The translations under genes were made by a program, and so were the position numbers. 64,000 nucleotides of DNA from Zygnema cylindricum (taxonomy: Eukaryota; Streptophyta; Zygnematophyceae; Zygnematales; Zygnemataceae), in assembly GCA_037447655.1 (NCBI GenBank), contig JBBHKE010001895.1, positions 62,001 through 126,000 of the forward strand, read 5' to 3'. The stretch's first letter is position 1; each line of letters begins with the position of its first letter. Below, one piece after another: positions 48,579 to 60,173 of this stretch. The notes beneath the pieces were generated by a model. It was not told where the DNA came from. It did not search any database and saw only the letters and a list, made by a program, of their open reading frames with translations.

Positions 48579-49560
48579 TGGAACTTAGTGTTGCCCAGCG
48601 CCTACAATAATATAGAGGACATTCAACCGCTCGTCGCTTTTCACTCTATTTCAGTTAAGGAATTTTAACAAGTGCTGACAAGTTATGGCCTCTCGTCATC
48701 AACTTCTTGGGGCACTTTCCCATGTGATAAAGTAAGGGTTTTGTTTTGTCATTTTCCTTCAAAACTTTGCCAGCAACAATAAAATCTGCAACCATACCAA
48801 AACAATGAATTTATCACAATACAATGTGCGTCACTTTGAAACTGAAATTGTACCACGGTTTGTTGTTGAACGCGTTTCGACCCACTTTCATGTCCCTCCA
48901 ACTCATCTTTGAACTTCTATTCAAATTACCATGCGAGGTGATTTTAACTAAAGTTTCATGAAGTAAACGAATAGGCAAATGTTGTCAAACGCTTTAGAGG
49001 TTTTGATTTTTTTTTGCAGTACGCGAAGTACCAAAAAAATACCACTCTCCATTTTTAGCCTGTACGGACTTCTTTCTGTGTATGGGCCATGGAGAGTTAT
49101 CGAGGAACATATGCCATTTCACAAAAGCGAAGTTTGTGAAGGCGAATCTTTCTCTCTCCCTCTCCCACTACTACGTCTACCTCACAATTATTACAACGAA
49201 ACATGACAACAATGGTACCAAATGAAATATCTTTAAAAATATTTATTTTGGTTGTCTTTGGGCGTAATTTGATGGCAATTAGAGTGAGAAAGGACGAAAA
49301 AAAAAATCGGGAAACATGTCAAAAAGTTTTGGTATTAATGACGTCGAAGCTATCATAAGTGAGTGTGACGTCAAAATATCACAAACCTTGAACATCTAGA
49401 ATGTCACAAGAAACGAGTTGCCTACTATTGTCGTTATCTTGTAAACGTCATCTATTGTTGAAAGTTTTGTATTCGTATATAACCGTCACAAATTACACCC
49501 ACGTCTACACCCATCAAAATTTAAAGTAACGATTGTTGTTTTGAGACAACTGCTGGCACT
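48577..49560. other. Spacer, no gene firmly recognised
   Basis: A 16-codon frame MASRHQLLGALSHVIK at 48686 ends at a GTAAGG donor-like site, and TTTTTTTTTGCAG (to 49019) looks like an acceptor. The joined reading soon stops and matches nothing I know. Confidence 0.3.
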
Positions 49561-49569
49561 GAAGATGAA

Positions 49570-50463
49570 GAAGATGCAACAGTAGTCATCGTAGAACAAA
49601 ACAAAAGAGGAAGCTTCCACAAATATCGATGGCTGAACAGAAAATTTGACAGACTATAACTTTCAGAAAAATGATCCAATTGTCCTGAAAATGTACCACA
49701 GTGTTGATAACATTCAAATCATTACACACACAAAATTTCAATGATTTCCGCTCACACATCTGTGAGATATGCAGAAATGAAATTACATAAAACTGGGTGT
49801 ACAGTTTCCATATCATTTGTTCCTAATGAATCAAATTCACTAAGTCCTACTTCTATACACCGAAACTACACTAAGCTGTACGGAGGCATTCCAGCCGTAC
49901 ATATAACATTCTAACACAAAAAATAGTATGAGTATACGTGTGTACTGAAGGTATGTCATAAACCACATTCTCAACACTAAACAACTAATTCACTACAAAC
50001 AAAATTATATTCTACCAAATATTTACACCGAAATTCAGACAACGTAAAGTGATAGTGATCTACTCACGCCTCGTCAGTATTTGTTGGCGGCGGCTGTCAG
50101 CCGTCAGACTAGAGGATTTGGCCACCTCACCAAAATTAATCCGTACACGTGGCGTCCTTTCCACTCAATGCCTCTCACGCAACTTTCAGTTTAAATCCCT
50201 TCCGTCATCATTATGATTCTTACTTGCGGTGTACCTTTCAACAATATTCCAAATCGGATCGCTTCGCGATCCGCCGTTCATTTGACTTACGTCTCAATAC
50301 ACTTAGTACCTAGTACGCAAGCTGCTATGACGGCGATGTGACCGGCGCAGCATAGCAGCACAATTTCTTTATCACACACGCTGCTATGGCTGCGATGTAA
50401 CCAGCGCAGCATGACAGCATAGCAATGTGATACAGAGAGGACTAAAGGTTTCCAAAAACCAAC
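49570..50463 (-). repeat. 3' LTR of the gag-only element
   Basis: Aligns with 52560-53390. The inner edge is sharp (CCAAAAACCAACA at 50463, followed by the purine tract on the minus strand). The outer edge is approximate because identity fades below about 49840. Confidence 0.6.
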
Positions 50464-51335
50464 ACTCCCTGAAACCTTTAGACTCTCTCAGCCACTAAGT
50501 TTACATTTCTCCTTTCTCCCCTTTTGTTCAACCGTCACCACCGCTTCGGCTAACGTTACCACTGATTCAAATAACTCCGTACATCCCAAGCAATTAGTAC
50601 CATTGCTTCCCCAATTTGCAGATCCATTCGAACCTCCAAATTAAATCAAGATAGCATTAGAATCTCGTACTATACCCACGAAACATTTTGTATGCACGAA
50701 ACGACACGCACTCACTAAACTGAATTTTCAAAACAACACTCCCCCAAAAATTTAGTTTCGTGCACCCATAATAAATTAAAAGCATGGTAGCTGCTATGCT
50801 TGCGATGTCAGATAAAGGCATAGCAACATAGCAGCATAACAGCTTAGCAGTGTTTAGCGTCTCCACTGCTCCAGCTCCCTGCGGCCATCTCTTCCAAAAT
50901 TCGTCCTTCCTAGACACACCATCGCTTCCGCTGCCTCTTTCTAAGTCTTCAAAATAAAACTCTATTTTTCAATTAATTTTAGAACAATCAAAAACCAAAA
51001 TTTTAAAATTCCACGAATATTACCGAATGTTAATGATAGTCAATTCCGTAAAAAAAAATTTCACGCCGTCTTTTTTTTTTTACCACTTTCGGACTACGTT
51101 TTCTTCTACGATTCATCTTTTGAATTCTCCTTCTTTTCTTCGTTTTCTTACTGAATTTTGATATTTTTCCCATTTTCACAATTTTATTTTCTTCTTTCGT
51201 ATTATGAACTTCTTCACGTACTCCAATTTTCTTAACACTTTTCCTCTCTCCTTCTTTTTGCGTATTATATATTTTTTCACTTACTCCACTTTCCTGAACC
51301 CTTTTCCTCTCTCCCTCTCTAGATGAATTAATCTC

Positions 51336-52397
51336 CTACTGCAAATTTTTTTCAGTTTCAACTTTCAAATCACCTTCACTTCCTCCTAGTATTCTTACTT
51401 CAACAACCTCTTCCTCTTGCACATTTTCATCACTCACCAATCTGTCGTTTGTAAAAGTGATAATAACTGACTCTTTTTCTGTCACCCCTTTCTCCTCTCC
51501 ATTTCTGGTGACAACAAATTTTATTTTTTCTCCCTCATGTTCCATATCTCGAAGAGTAACAATCGGCAAGTATACAAATTCGTCCACGGGAATTGTGGCC
51601 CTTCGTTTAGGAGGTCGAACTCGATTATCATCCCATCCATTCCTGAAGGTTCCTGTGACACATGCACTTTTATATAGTGGACATACCGTGAAAGCATGCC
51701 CTACATTATTACAGTAAAAACAGTTTTCTACTTGATAGCATTTCTTATTTCTCTGAAACTGCGATCTGACACCTTGACAATTCCCCTTAATCTTTAGAGC
51801 CTCATTATTAGCCTCTTCCTCTAAAACACACCTGACCGCTAAAGGTACGGTCCAATCCCTTTTATCAACTTGTCTTAATCTATCTACAGCACACTTATAT
51901 TCCTTAGGTAATCCTTTCATTAACATGTAAGCCTTTTGAGTATTTGTAAAGTTTCCTCCTGCAATATCATTTTCCGCAAACAATATTTGTATGCCAATAC
52001 AATGATCCAACATACTACCTCCATCATACTTATACTCAACTATTTTTGTAACATTACTCAACCAATGATACACAGAAGTCTTTTGATATACACGTTCTAA
52101 GCTCTTCCATAATTCAGCTGCACTTTCTAGACCAAGGTAAGTCATTACAAGTTCCTTGTTCAAGGATAGCTTGATAATCAGCAAACACTCATCGTTCTTC
52201 TCCTCCCATTCAACTGATGATTCAACACAAGTCCCATCCACCACATCCATTAGCTTCCTCGACTTGAAGTAGCTCTCCATCATACTCCTCCAATAATAAT
52301 ATTTAGATCCATCAAATATTGGTAGGGTTAATTCATCCAATATGGGTAGCAATGGGCGTGGGCCCATAACCTGTTGTTCATAGCCATTTTCAGCCAT
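51336..52397 (-). CDS. Gag-like protein with CCHC zinc knuckle, 353 aa, intact
   Basis: The start at 52397 gives MAENGYEQQVMGPRPLLPIL. Residues about 25-200 look like a copia UBN2-type gag (FDGSKYYYWRSMMESYFKSR, SAAELWKSLERVYQ, YMLMKGLPKEYKCAVDRL). A CCHC knuckle, CFYCNNVGHAFTVC, lies at about 226-239 and would bind RNA. The tail is acidic with EEEVVEVR. Gag builds the particle that packages element RNA. The frame is open to a stop at 51336 and is the only undamaged gag in the window, whereas the pol-bearing neighbours are broken. It does not continue into protease. It may be an active non-autonomous gag or a young copy. Confidence 0.8.
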   Translation of the reverse strand: MAENGYEQQVMGPRPLLPILDELTLPIFDGSKYYYWRSMMESYFKSRKLMDVVDGTCVESSVEWEEKNDECLLIIKLSLNKELVMTYLGLESAAELWKSLERVYQKTSVYHWLSNVTKIVEYKYDGGSMLDHCIGIQILFAENDIAGGNFTNTQKAYMLMKGLPKEYKCAVDRLRQVDKRDWTVPLAVRCVLEEEANNEALKIKGNCQGVRSQFQRNKKCYQVENCFYCNNVGHAFTVCPLYKSACVTGTFRNGWDDNRVRPPKRRATIPVDEFVYLPIVTLRDMEHEGEKIKFVVTRNGEEKGVTEKESVIITFTNDRLVSDENVQEEEVVEVRILGGSEGDLKVETEKNLQ

Positions 52398-52559
52398 GAA
52401 TGTACCCTCGGAAGCACCACAGAGTACCCCAAAACAGCCTCCTTTGATTCCACTCAGAATTCTACAGAATAACTAAACCAAGCTGAAACTACTCAACCAG
52501 AGAGTTTCTAGGCCACTTAGTATTCCCACCAATTTTCATATAACAATACCAAACCGAAT

Positions 52560-53390
52560 AATCACAACACTCAGTCAAAGTGGCAAAAAAACAGCTTGCC
52601 AGAACTTTGATAAATCTGACCAACTTCACAATGAGGCCTCAAGAAAATGAGACACAATAGGTCTACATATTTGCCACAATATTGCCCACACAAGGAGGAA
52701 CACACATGCAAAATTCCAGATAATTGTGCCAATAAAATTGAGAGCAATTCTCAGATGAAATTCCCAAAAAGGAACAGAAACAGTTTGTGTCCAAAAAGTT
52801 CCTAAGTCTCAAAATGACTAAGTCCTACAAATATACACTACAGCTTACTACTCACTGTACGAATGCATACCAGCCGTACGTAATCAATCAACTACCTCTA
52901 TTAATGTGAGTGTACCAACGGTCTACAATAATAATGAAAACACAGGACAAAACATTGTTACATATTTATAAGCCTTACGAATTCTGTCAAATGAAACTGG
53001 GCCGTCCAAATTAAGTATTGTGTGATGGACGTGATTTCGCGTCCCTTACCAAAATGTCCAAACTGATGCCGCCACCGTCCGTATCTCTGGTGGCATCCAA
53101 TTCACCAAATGTCGACCGCCGCATTATGTTTCGTATGGCCAATTAATATTTCGAACTTTAATCATCGGATCGCTTCGCGATCCGCCGTATATTTCACTTG
53201 AAGTCCAATTCCATACGTTCCAATAGTCTTAGTACTTAGTACGCAGGCTGCTATGACTGCGATGTGACCAGCGCAGCATGGCAACACAATATCTTTTCCA
53301 TACATGCTGATATGGCTGCGGTGTGACCAACGCAGCATGGCAGCATAGTAATATGATATAGAGAGGACTAAAGATTTCCAAAAATTAATA
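52560..53390 (-). repeat. 5' LTR of the gag-only element
   Basis: Direct repeat of 49570-50463 and upstream of the minus-strand gag. CATATAACAATACCA just left of it could be a decayed primer binding site (complement TGGTATTG). The right edge meets a copia LTR at 53390/53391. Confidence 0.55.
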
Positions 53391-54095
53391 GTTCATTTAA
53401 CTGCAACAGTTTTACGGGAGACATAGATCCAGTAATGTAAAAGTACGGATTACGGTACAGATAAAAAACGAATACCGCACATTTATTTCTTCAGCGAAAC
53501 GAATACCGCGCATGTATTTATTACGGCTACGATTAAATGTGAATTAAATCGGACGGCCGGAATTAAACGCCGAGATCGTGGAAGAGGATTTCGGCGGTTT
53601 TTGGTCATCGCCACATCGGATGACACGTCGCGGAATGACATTGGATCGCAACATCTATGAGGATAAAGGGAGCGAATCCGGATATACCATGTGTCGACAT
53701 TTAGGCCATGTCGTACAATATTCGTACAGAAAGAACACCGGCACCTATACTTTTGTCTACGGAAGTATAATCTGATTGGCTCCGTACATCAGTAGATGAA
53801 GTCTGAAGAGAGATAGGACTTAGAAAAATTAGGAGATAGGACCCTCTCTCCCAGAGAGCTTCTGTACAAAAGGTCAACTTTGACCCTCCATAACTTACTG
53901 CTCAGGGGAGCAAATTCAGAGATTCTTTTTGCTATCGACTCAAGAGAGTCTTCCCTTCATAGGGATGAAGTTGGTCAGTGTTTTTGTCTGCCAAGGTGGC
54001 CGTTGTTCTTGCTGAAACACAAAGGGGTCAGGGTTATCCTACTGGCTTCTTGGAAGTTGTCTACTCTGAGGACTTATGGAGGTCTAAAAGTTTAA
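53391..54095 (+). repeat. Truncated 5' LTR of the plus-strand copia element
   Basis: Begins at AGTTCATTTAACTGCAAC, which in the 3' LTR lies about 360 bp from the LTR start (58804). It ends at the sequence corresponding to AGTTGCA in other copies. GGTTATGGGCC follows as a decayed primer binding site. Confidence 0.75.
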
Positions 54096-54364
54096 GGTTA
54101 TGGGCCTACCCTCTAGGGTACCAATATTTAATGGAACTAGCTTCATATAGTGGGAAAGTATGATGATAAGAGCTCTATGCGAAAAAAGGTTTTGGGGGAT
54201 ACTGAGTGGACGAGTGGGGCGTCCATGAAGTTTTGGAATTACTCCATGGTTTGAAGGAAGCAGATTCACAAAGAAAGCACGTCCATCTTCAACGGAGGAG
54301 ATAAAGGAAGGAGAGGTGGTGGACAAAGGAGCGAAAAAGGAGACGACCACACCAATAGCAACTA

Positions 54365-55110
54365 GTTCAGCATTCATGTCACCTATTCCGAGGAACGAGG
54401 AGAATGATACTCAAACCTGAGATTTCAACAATATGGCGGCAAAGCACTTCATCCTACGCCATCTTACTCAAGGACTTGCATGTCCTCATTTGCGCGTAGA
54501 AAGGGCATCCGATCTGTGGATGGCTGTCATAGAGATGTACCGAAGTGGTACGATTCAGCAAAAACAATTGGCTGATCAAAAAGTTAAGGAATATGTATAC
54601 AAAGGGGGGAAAATGTTGGATTTTTGCAATGAGCTTGCTACACTCTTCATGGAGCTAGAGAGTGCGGGAAAAGATTTTGGTGAAAAAGAAAAGGTTAACT
54701 GTTTATTGATGAAGTTACCCGATGAGTTCGAGAACATAGTCAACCGTGTGGAAGACTTGCCCGACTCAAGGTAGATATGGAACTCATTGGTATGGATGAT
54801 TCTCTTTCGGGAGAATACGATTGAGATCTGAAGGGGAGGAAAGAGTGGCCAAGACTTGGCAACTTAGACCGATTGGTGGAACAAGGATTCTCGGAAACCG
54901 GTCGGAAACTATGGGGGAAGGGAGCAGAAAAATCAGACCGACGAGTTAGACCAAGGGCTCCCAAAGGTTTATATCATTTTTGTAAGAAAATGGGGTACTA
55001 TATGGCAGAGTTCACTAAGCTACTAAGGCTTCGGTAAAAGGTGGGGCAGACCGGTGGTACCCCGAGAGGAAAGAAAAAGGCCCTTCTGACACAGGTACAT
55101 GAGGCGTAAT
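54365..55110 (+). pseudogene. Copia gag pseudogene
   Basis: A frame beginning ATGTCACCTATTCC has an early stop (54418). The long open part (54433-54774) reads HLTQGLACPHLRVE, AVIEMYRSGTIQQKQLAD, YVYKGGKMLDFCNELATLF and KLPDEFENIVNRVEDL, a UBN2-type gag. After a stop (PDSR*) a damaged zinc knuckle survives as YHFCKKMGYYMAEF, where His and the last Cys are lost compared with CHFCKKLGHYMADC in the element at 63200. It is not functional. Confidence 0.85.
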
Positions 55111-55204
55111 CCGAGGACGAGGACAATGAGCTCCTTTTGGATGAGGAGGTTGAGGCAAAAACGAGGTCAAAATTCCACAAAGGCAGAAATGTGCTTACGG
55201 TGGA

Positions 55205-58200
55205 TTGAATGGTGAAGCAGGCTGGATTGTAGATTCAATTGTCTCCATGCACATGTGTAATGATAGGCACCTGTTCACTAAGATAAGAAAGATTCCCACC
55301 GTAGAGATAGAGTACGGGGATGGGAGGATAGTCACCACTACTCTTGTAGCATTGGTAGATCTGAAAGTGTTAGTACAAGGAAAGACATCCATAGTAACAT
55401 TCTTCGATGTATTTTTTATGCCGGAGCTGAACAAAAACCTCATCTCTACGTCTGTATTAAATGATAAGGGTTTTTTTACTAGTACTAGGGAAGGAGTCTT
55501 TACTGCTAGTTTTGAGGAGGATGTCTATTTCATTGCTGAGAAAGTTAGCCATGGGATGTTTTGGCTGATTTTAAGTAATAAAACGAAGAAACTTTATTAT
55601 GCTGGTGTTCATGATATTATGATGTGGCATAAGAGGCTTGGGCATGTGAATCTAGATAAGTTAAGAGAGATGAAAAAGATGGGAGTGGTGGAAGGGATTT
55701 AGTTCAGTGAGAGTGATAATATAAGTGATTGTAGTGGATGTGCTCAAGGTAAAGCTCACAGATTACCCTTTCCTAAAATAGCCACCTATAAGGGAGAAAA
55801 AATTCTACATCTAGTACACACATATATTTGGGGACCGGCCAAAGTGCCCTCACCGGGGGGAAAGAGATTTATAATGATTATCACTGATGATTGGTCTCGG
55901 TATTCCAGGGTGTATTTTTTGAAATGCAAGTCACAAGCTCATGATTGTTTTAGACAATATAAAGCATGGAGCGAAAAACTCCATGAAACTCCAAACAAGA
56001 GATTAAGGAGTGACAATGGTGAAGAGTATACTTCTAACCTATTTGAGGATTTTCTGAGGGAAGATGGAGTCCAACACCAAAAGATAGTTCTAGAAAACAC
56101 AGAACAAATGGGGTGGCTAAAAGATTAAATAGGACACTAGGTGATAGTGCTAAAAGTATGTTGTCAGATAAGAAGATAGGAAAAAGGTTTTGGGCAGAAG
56201 CAATGATCTGTGCTAATTACCTCAAAAATAGAGTTCTTACTTCAGCTATAAAAGATCAAACACCTTATGAGAGATGGACAGGCCGGAAACCAGACATATC
56301 TCACTTAACGGTTTTCGGCAATCAAGTATTTAGTCTAGATACATATCGGTCTACTTGGAAGCTAGATCCTAAAGGAAAACTAGGATACTTGTTACGATAT
56401 GATGAGAATGTTAAAGGATATAGAGTTTATGATCTAAAAAGGGAAGATATAATCTTAGTAAAGATCTAGTAGTTATGGATGAAGGAAAGTTTGTGGATCC
56501 CTTCTAGTATACAAAGTCAATAAAAATCAGATTTGAGTCATAAAATTCCGATGACTTTGAGCTTCCTAACTATCTAGGTTTTAGAGAAGATCACATTCTT
56601 GCAGCTACAAATCTGACTGAAAAGGACTCGGCTGTGGAAACTCCGGTGAAATCTTTACCCGAAGCGGAAGACGTGGTGGAAATTGATTCGCAATTAAGGG
56701 ATAGGGGAGAAGCCGAGATTGCTCGAAAGAATCCACAAGAACTATCTATTCCGGCCTCGGATTTTGAGGGGGGGAAGAGAAGTAGCAAAAGATTGCAAGA
56801 AAAATAGGTTAATAACAAGGTAACAAAACAATCTCATCAAGATGAACCTCAAACTTATGGAGAGGCGATGACTTGTACAGAAAGAAACCGGTTGAAGATA
56901 GCCATCAATGAGGAGATGGCCTCAATTATTGCAGCCGATACTTGGGAGCTGGTGGATTGTCCACCTAACCGAAAACGAATCAGTTGTAAGTGGGTTTTCA
57001 AATTAAAACTGAACCTAGATAACACTATCGAGCGCTAGAAGGTCAGATTAGTGACAAAGGGATTTACACAAAAGGAGGGAATTGACTACGAGGAAACCTT
57101 TGCCTCGGTCGTCAGATTTCCTTCCGTCCGCAAACTTCTCACTCTGGCAGCAGCGGAAGACATGGAAGTGCACCAGATGGACATCAAGACAGCCTTCTTG
57201 CATGAAAAATTGGAAGAGGAGATCTTCATGCGACAACCCGAAGGGTTGGTGGAGGAAGGAGAGGAGAGTAAGGTATACCAGCTGATTAAAACTCTTTATG
57301 GTTTGAAACAGGTGCCTCGACAGTGGAATAAGAAGCTTGATGAGTTTCTTACCGGTCTGGGATATATCCGGATCAGCTCAGATCACTCAATATATGTTTT
57401 CGAAGATGAGGAAGGTTTTATATTTATTGCAATTTATGTTGATGATTTGCTTGGCTTAAGTAAATCAATGGAAAAAACTAATAAACGGAAATCCGATCTT
57501 AAGGGGAGATTTGAAATGTAGGATATGGGGGAAGCAAAATATATTTTGGGAATTCAAGTAGAAAGAGACCAAAAAAGAAAGATTATAAGATTGACTCAAA
57601 AGGAAGCAATAAGGAACATGCTTGAAAAATTTCAGATGGATAAAGCTAATTGTTGTACAACTGCAATGGAGTTGAAAAACGGAAGTGAGGGGAGTGAGGA
57701 AGAAGGAGTCATAGTCTTAGACGAGGTATTATCTCCTGAAGAACAAAAGTTCATGCAGACTATTCCTTACAGGCAAGTAGTGGGAAGTCTAATCTATTTT
57801 ATGAATTGTACCCGGCCGGATTTAGCTGCAGCTGTAGGAGTGTTGAGTAGAAGTCTAAATGCTCCCACTAAGAAGGATTGGGAGGCAGCTAAGAGAGTCC
57901 TTAGATACTTGGTAGGAATTAGAGATCTATGGTTGCATTTGGGTGGGGAGAATACTGACATCACTACTTGGAGTGATGCCAGTTATGGTGATGCTCCGAT
58001 GAGGAGATGTACTTCTGGATATGTATTATATGTGGGTGATGGGGCTTGCTGTTGGAGTAGCAAACAACAAAAAGTTGTTGCTTAGTCCACCATAGAGGCT
58101 AGGTATATGGCCTCTTGTTCTGCTCTAAAAGAATTGATGTGGGTCAAGTCTTTGCTTGGTTAGCTTGGTCACCTTAAGAGTGGTGTGCAAATTTTTTTTT

Positions 58201-58340
58201 GTGATAATCAGGCAGCAATCGCTATTTGTGCCAATCCTAAACATCATTTTAAAGCCAAACACATGGACATTAGACTCAGCTTTGTTAGAGAGAAAGTAGA
58301 AAACAAAATAATCAATTTTTGAGTACCGATTAGATAGTGA
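55205..58340 (+). pseudogene. Copia pol pseudogene (protease, integrase, RT, RNase H)
   Basis: Protease: GWIVDSIVSMHMCND (55220s), with DSG changed to DSI. The pre-integrase finger region MWHKRLGHVNLDKLREM is present, then the integrase core with TDDWSRYSRVYF and RSDNGEEYTS. A frameshift at about 56095-56113 leads to AKRLNRTLGDSAKSML and KLGYLLRYDENVKGYRVYD. RT starts near 56930 (WELVDCPP), has a stop at about 57037, then KGFTQKEGIDYEETFA, HQMDIKTAFLH and IAIYVDDLLGL with the catalytic YVDD; the next frame follows a stop at 57519. RNase H: TWSDASYGDAPMRRCTSGYV, then a stop at 58083, then STIEARYMA, DNQAAIAICANP. Many breaks in a domain order typical of Ty1/copia. Confidence 0.9.
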
Positions 58341-58444
58341 GATGGTAGCAGATATGATGACCAAACCTGTGCCTTCCCCTAAGCAAATTTTCTGCAGGGG
58401 GAACTGCGGTCTCAAATTAAAGATTGAATAGAAAATAAGGGGAG

Positions 58445-59341
58445 TGTAAAATTTATGGTTTTTTTAAAATATTTTTTAGGTCTAAATATAAATATAGAAA
58501 GAAGTCGAGGCAGTCAACCTCTAACTTCTCTCTCCAACACTCAAACTTGTCGCAGTCATTAAGAAATAGGAGAGGAAGCTAGAGCCATGGCTACGTAGGC
58601 TATCCAGAGGTTTACGCGATATAAATATTAGTTTATTTACCATTCGGGGTTTATTTACTAAAAGAATACATGATGCCTCCAGGATTTGATCTTGGAACCT
58701 ACCGGACGGTAAACAGCCGGTAGCCAGTAGCTTTAACCGTTAAGTCTAGACATAGTGTTACGCATTATAGGGTTTGATAATTAGTTAAACATTAATACGT
58801 AGGATAGTTCATTTAACTGCAACAGTTTTACGGGAGACATAGATCCAATAATGTGAAAATACGGATTACGGTACGGATAAGAAACGAATACCGCGCATTT
58901 ATTTCTTTAGCGAAACGAATACCGCGCATGTATTTATGTAAAATGCTGTATAAATTCGTAAAAATTTCGTACAAAAAGTACACCGGCAGCTGTACTTTTG
59001 TGTACGGAAGTATAATCTGATTGGCTCTGTACATCAGTAGATAGAGTTTGTGAGAGAGATAGGACTTAGAAAAATTAGGAGATAGGACGCTCTCTCCCAG
59101 AGAGCTTCTCTACAAAATGTCAACTTTGATCATCCATAACTTACTCCTCAGGGGAGCAAATTCAGAGATTCTTTTTGCTATCGACTCAAGGGAGTAATCC
59201 CTTCACAGGGGTGAAGTTGGTCAGAGTTTTTGTCTGCTAAGGTGGCAATTGTTCTTGTTGAAACACAAAGGGGTTAGGGTTATCCTAGAGGCTTCTTGGA
59301 AGCTGTCCACTCTGAGGACTTATGGAGGTCTCAGAGTTTCA
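58445..59341 (+). repeat. 3' LTR of the plus-strand copia element
   Basis: Starts TGTAAAATTTATGG after the polypurine tract AAGGGGAG and ends CTCAGAGTTTCA. Compared with the solo LTR at 43756-44817 it lacks about 200 bp after 58937. It contains a tRNA-like segment on the minus strand (about 58663-58745). Confidence 0.85.
58663..58745 (-). other. tRNA-like module, antisense within the copia LTR
   Basis: On the minus strand GACTTAACGGTTAAAGCTAC is box-A-like and CCAAGATCAAATCCTGG is box-B-like, about 40 nt apart. The same arrangement, again antisense to the LTR, is at 44521-44600 in the solo LTR and 59895-59975 in the other copia LTR. A tRNA-derived internal pol III promoter is possible; structure was judged only by eye. 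Confidence 0.35.
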
Positions 59342-59345
59342 AAAA

Positions 59346-60173
59346 TGGCAAACCAGCCGATAAGTTATGAGTCGGAAAAAATGCCAAGTTTATATAAACT
59401 CTCAAAGGGAGAGAGGTACCTATCTACCAAATTCTCTAAGTCCTAAATCCTTCTCACAACCCCTATCTATTGAAGTACGAACCAATCAGATCACTGTAGG
59501 GTATTAAAAAGTACATGGCCGATGTACTTTCTGTACGGCCTATGTACGACAACGCCATTGAGTGGACGCGTGTCCACTTTTAACTTGTCCTTATGTTCGC
59601 CAAAATTTCAACGACTAAATATCATCCCTCCGCGGCGCCACGTCATGCTACGTCCATAAAGGCCAAAGTGACCATTTCGCGATCTCGACAGTAATATACG
59701 TCGTCAGATTAAATTCGACATTAAATGTCCGTTGTCAAAACAAATGTCTGATTCATTTGTTTTTGTGTGAAATAATGTTCGCACTATATAACATTGGTAC
59801 AATGTTCTTGTGTTCATCATCCCGTTAATTGGAATCATGGTTTTAAAAGTGTTTATATAATTATCAAACCTAATGTACCCTAACAGACTTCTACGACAGA
59901 CTCGTTAGAGCTAACGGCTACGCCGCGTTCTGCTGGTCAGAGGTTCAAGTCTTGCCAGACTCAATCTTTTGTTGAGAGTGACATGAGTCACTCTTTAGCC
60001 CTGCCAACTTAAGCTAGGAGAGCCATGGCTTAGCCACCCTCTATATCCCTCAATGACTACGATAAGTGAGGTGGGTAGATAGAGGAGGTGGAGGCATGCT
60101 GTCCGCCTGTTTCTTTTCTATTTGTACTAAATTTAGACCTAGAAAATACCATATAAAACTAATAATTTCAACA
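59346..60173 (-). repeat. 3' LTR of the minus-strand copia element
   Basis: On the minus strand it starts TGTTGAAATTATTAG and ends CTGGTTTGCCA (828 bp). The early part shares TTTTCTAGGTCTAAAT with the other LTR family. A tRNA-like segment (GAGCTAACGGCTACGCC and AGAGGTTCAAGTCTTGCC) lies antisense at about 59895-59975. Confidence 0.75.

Larger units (their letters stand above)
49570..53390 (-). mobile_element. Non-autonomous LTR retrotransposon with gag only (TR-GAG-like)
   Basis: Direct repeats at about 49570-50463 and 52560-53390 share GGATCGCTTCGCGATCCGCC, the GCTGCTATGAC...GCGCAGCATGGCAGC region, and AGAGAGGACTAAAG before the end. In minus-strand orientation the 3' LTR starts TGTTGGTTTTTGG, right after a purine-rich tract ending AGGGAGTG. 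The only coding sequence is a 353-codon gag (51336-52397). There is no protease, integrase or RT in the ~2 kb interior, so mobility would need enzymes in trans. Outer LTR borders are approximate. The right LTR abuts copia LTR sequence at 53390. Confidence 0.7.
53391..59341 (+). mobile_element. Ty1/copia retrotransposon, plus strand, decayed
   Basis: LTR-gag-PR-INT-RT-RNase H-LTR order, with integrase before RT, identifies Ty1/copia. The 5' LTR has lost its first ~360 bp where it meets the gag-only element. The 3' LTR starts TGTAAAATTT at 58445 after AAGGGGAG. Stops and frameshifts occur in every domain. A 5-bp duplication cannot be tested because both outer flanks are other elements. Confidence 0.88.

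Noticed and set aside
48686-49060. Possible small gene: MASRHQLLGALSHVIK, donor GTAAGG, acceptor after a T run
   Set aside because: The joined frame stops after a few codons and resembles nothing known; splice-like sites are common in this DNA.
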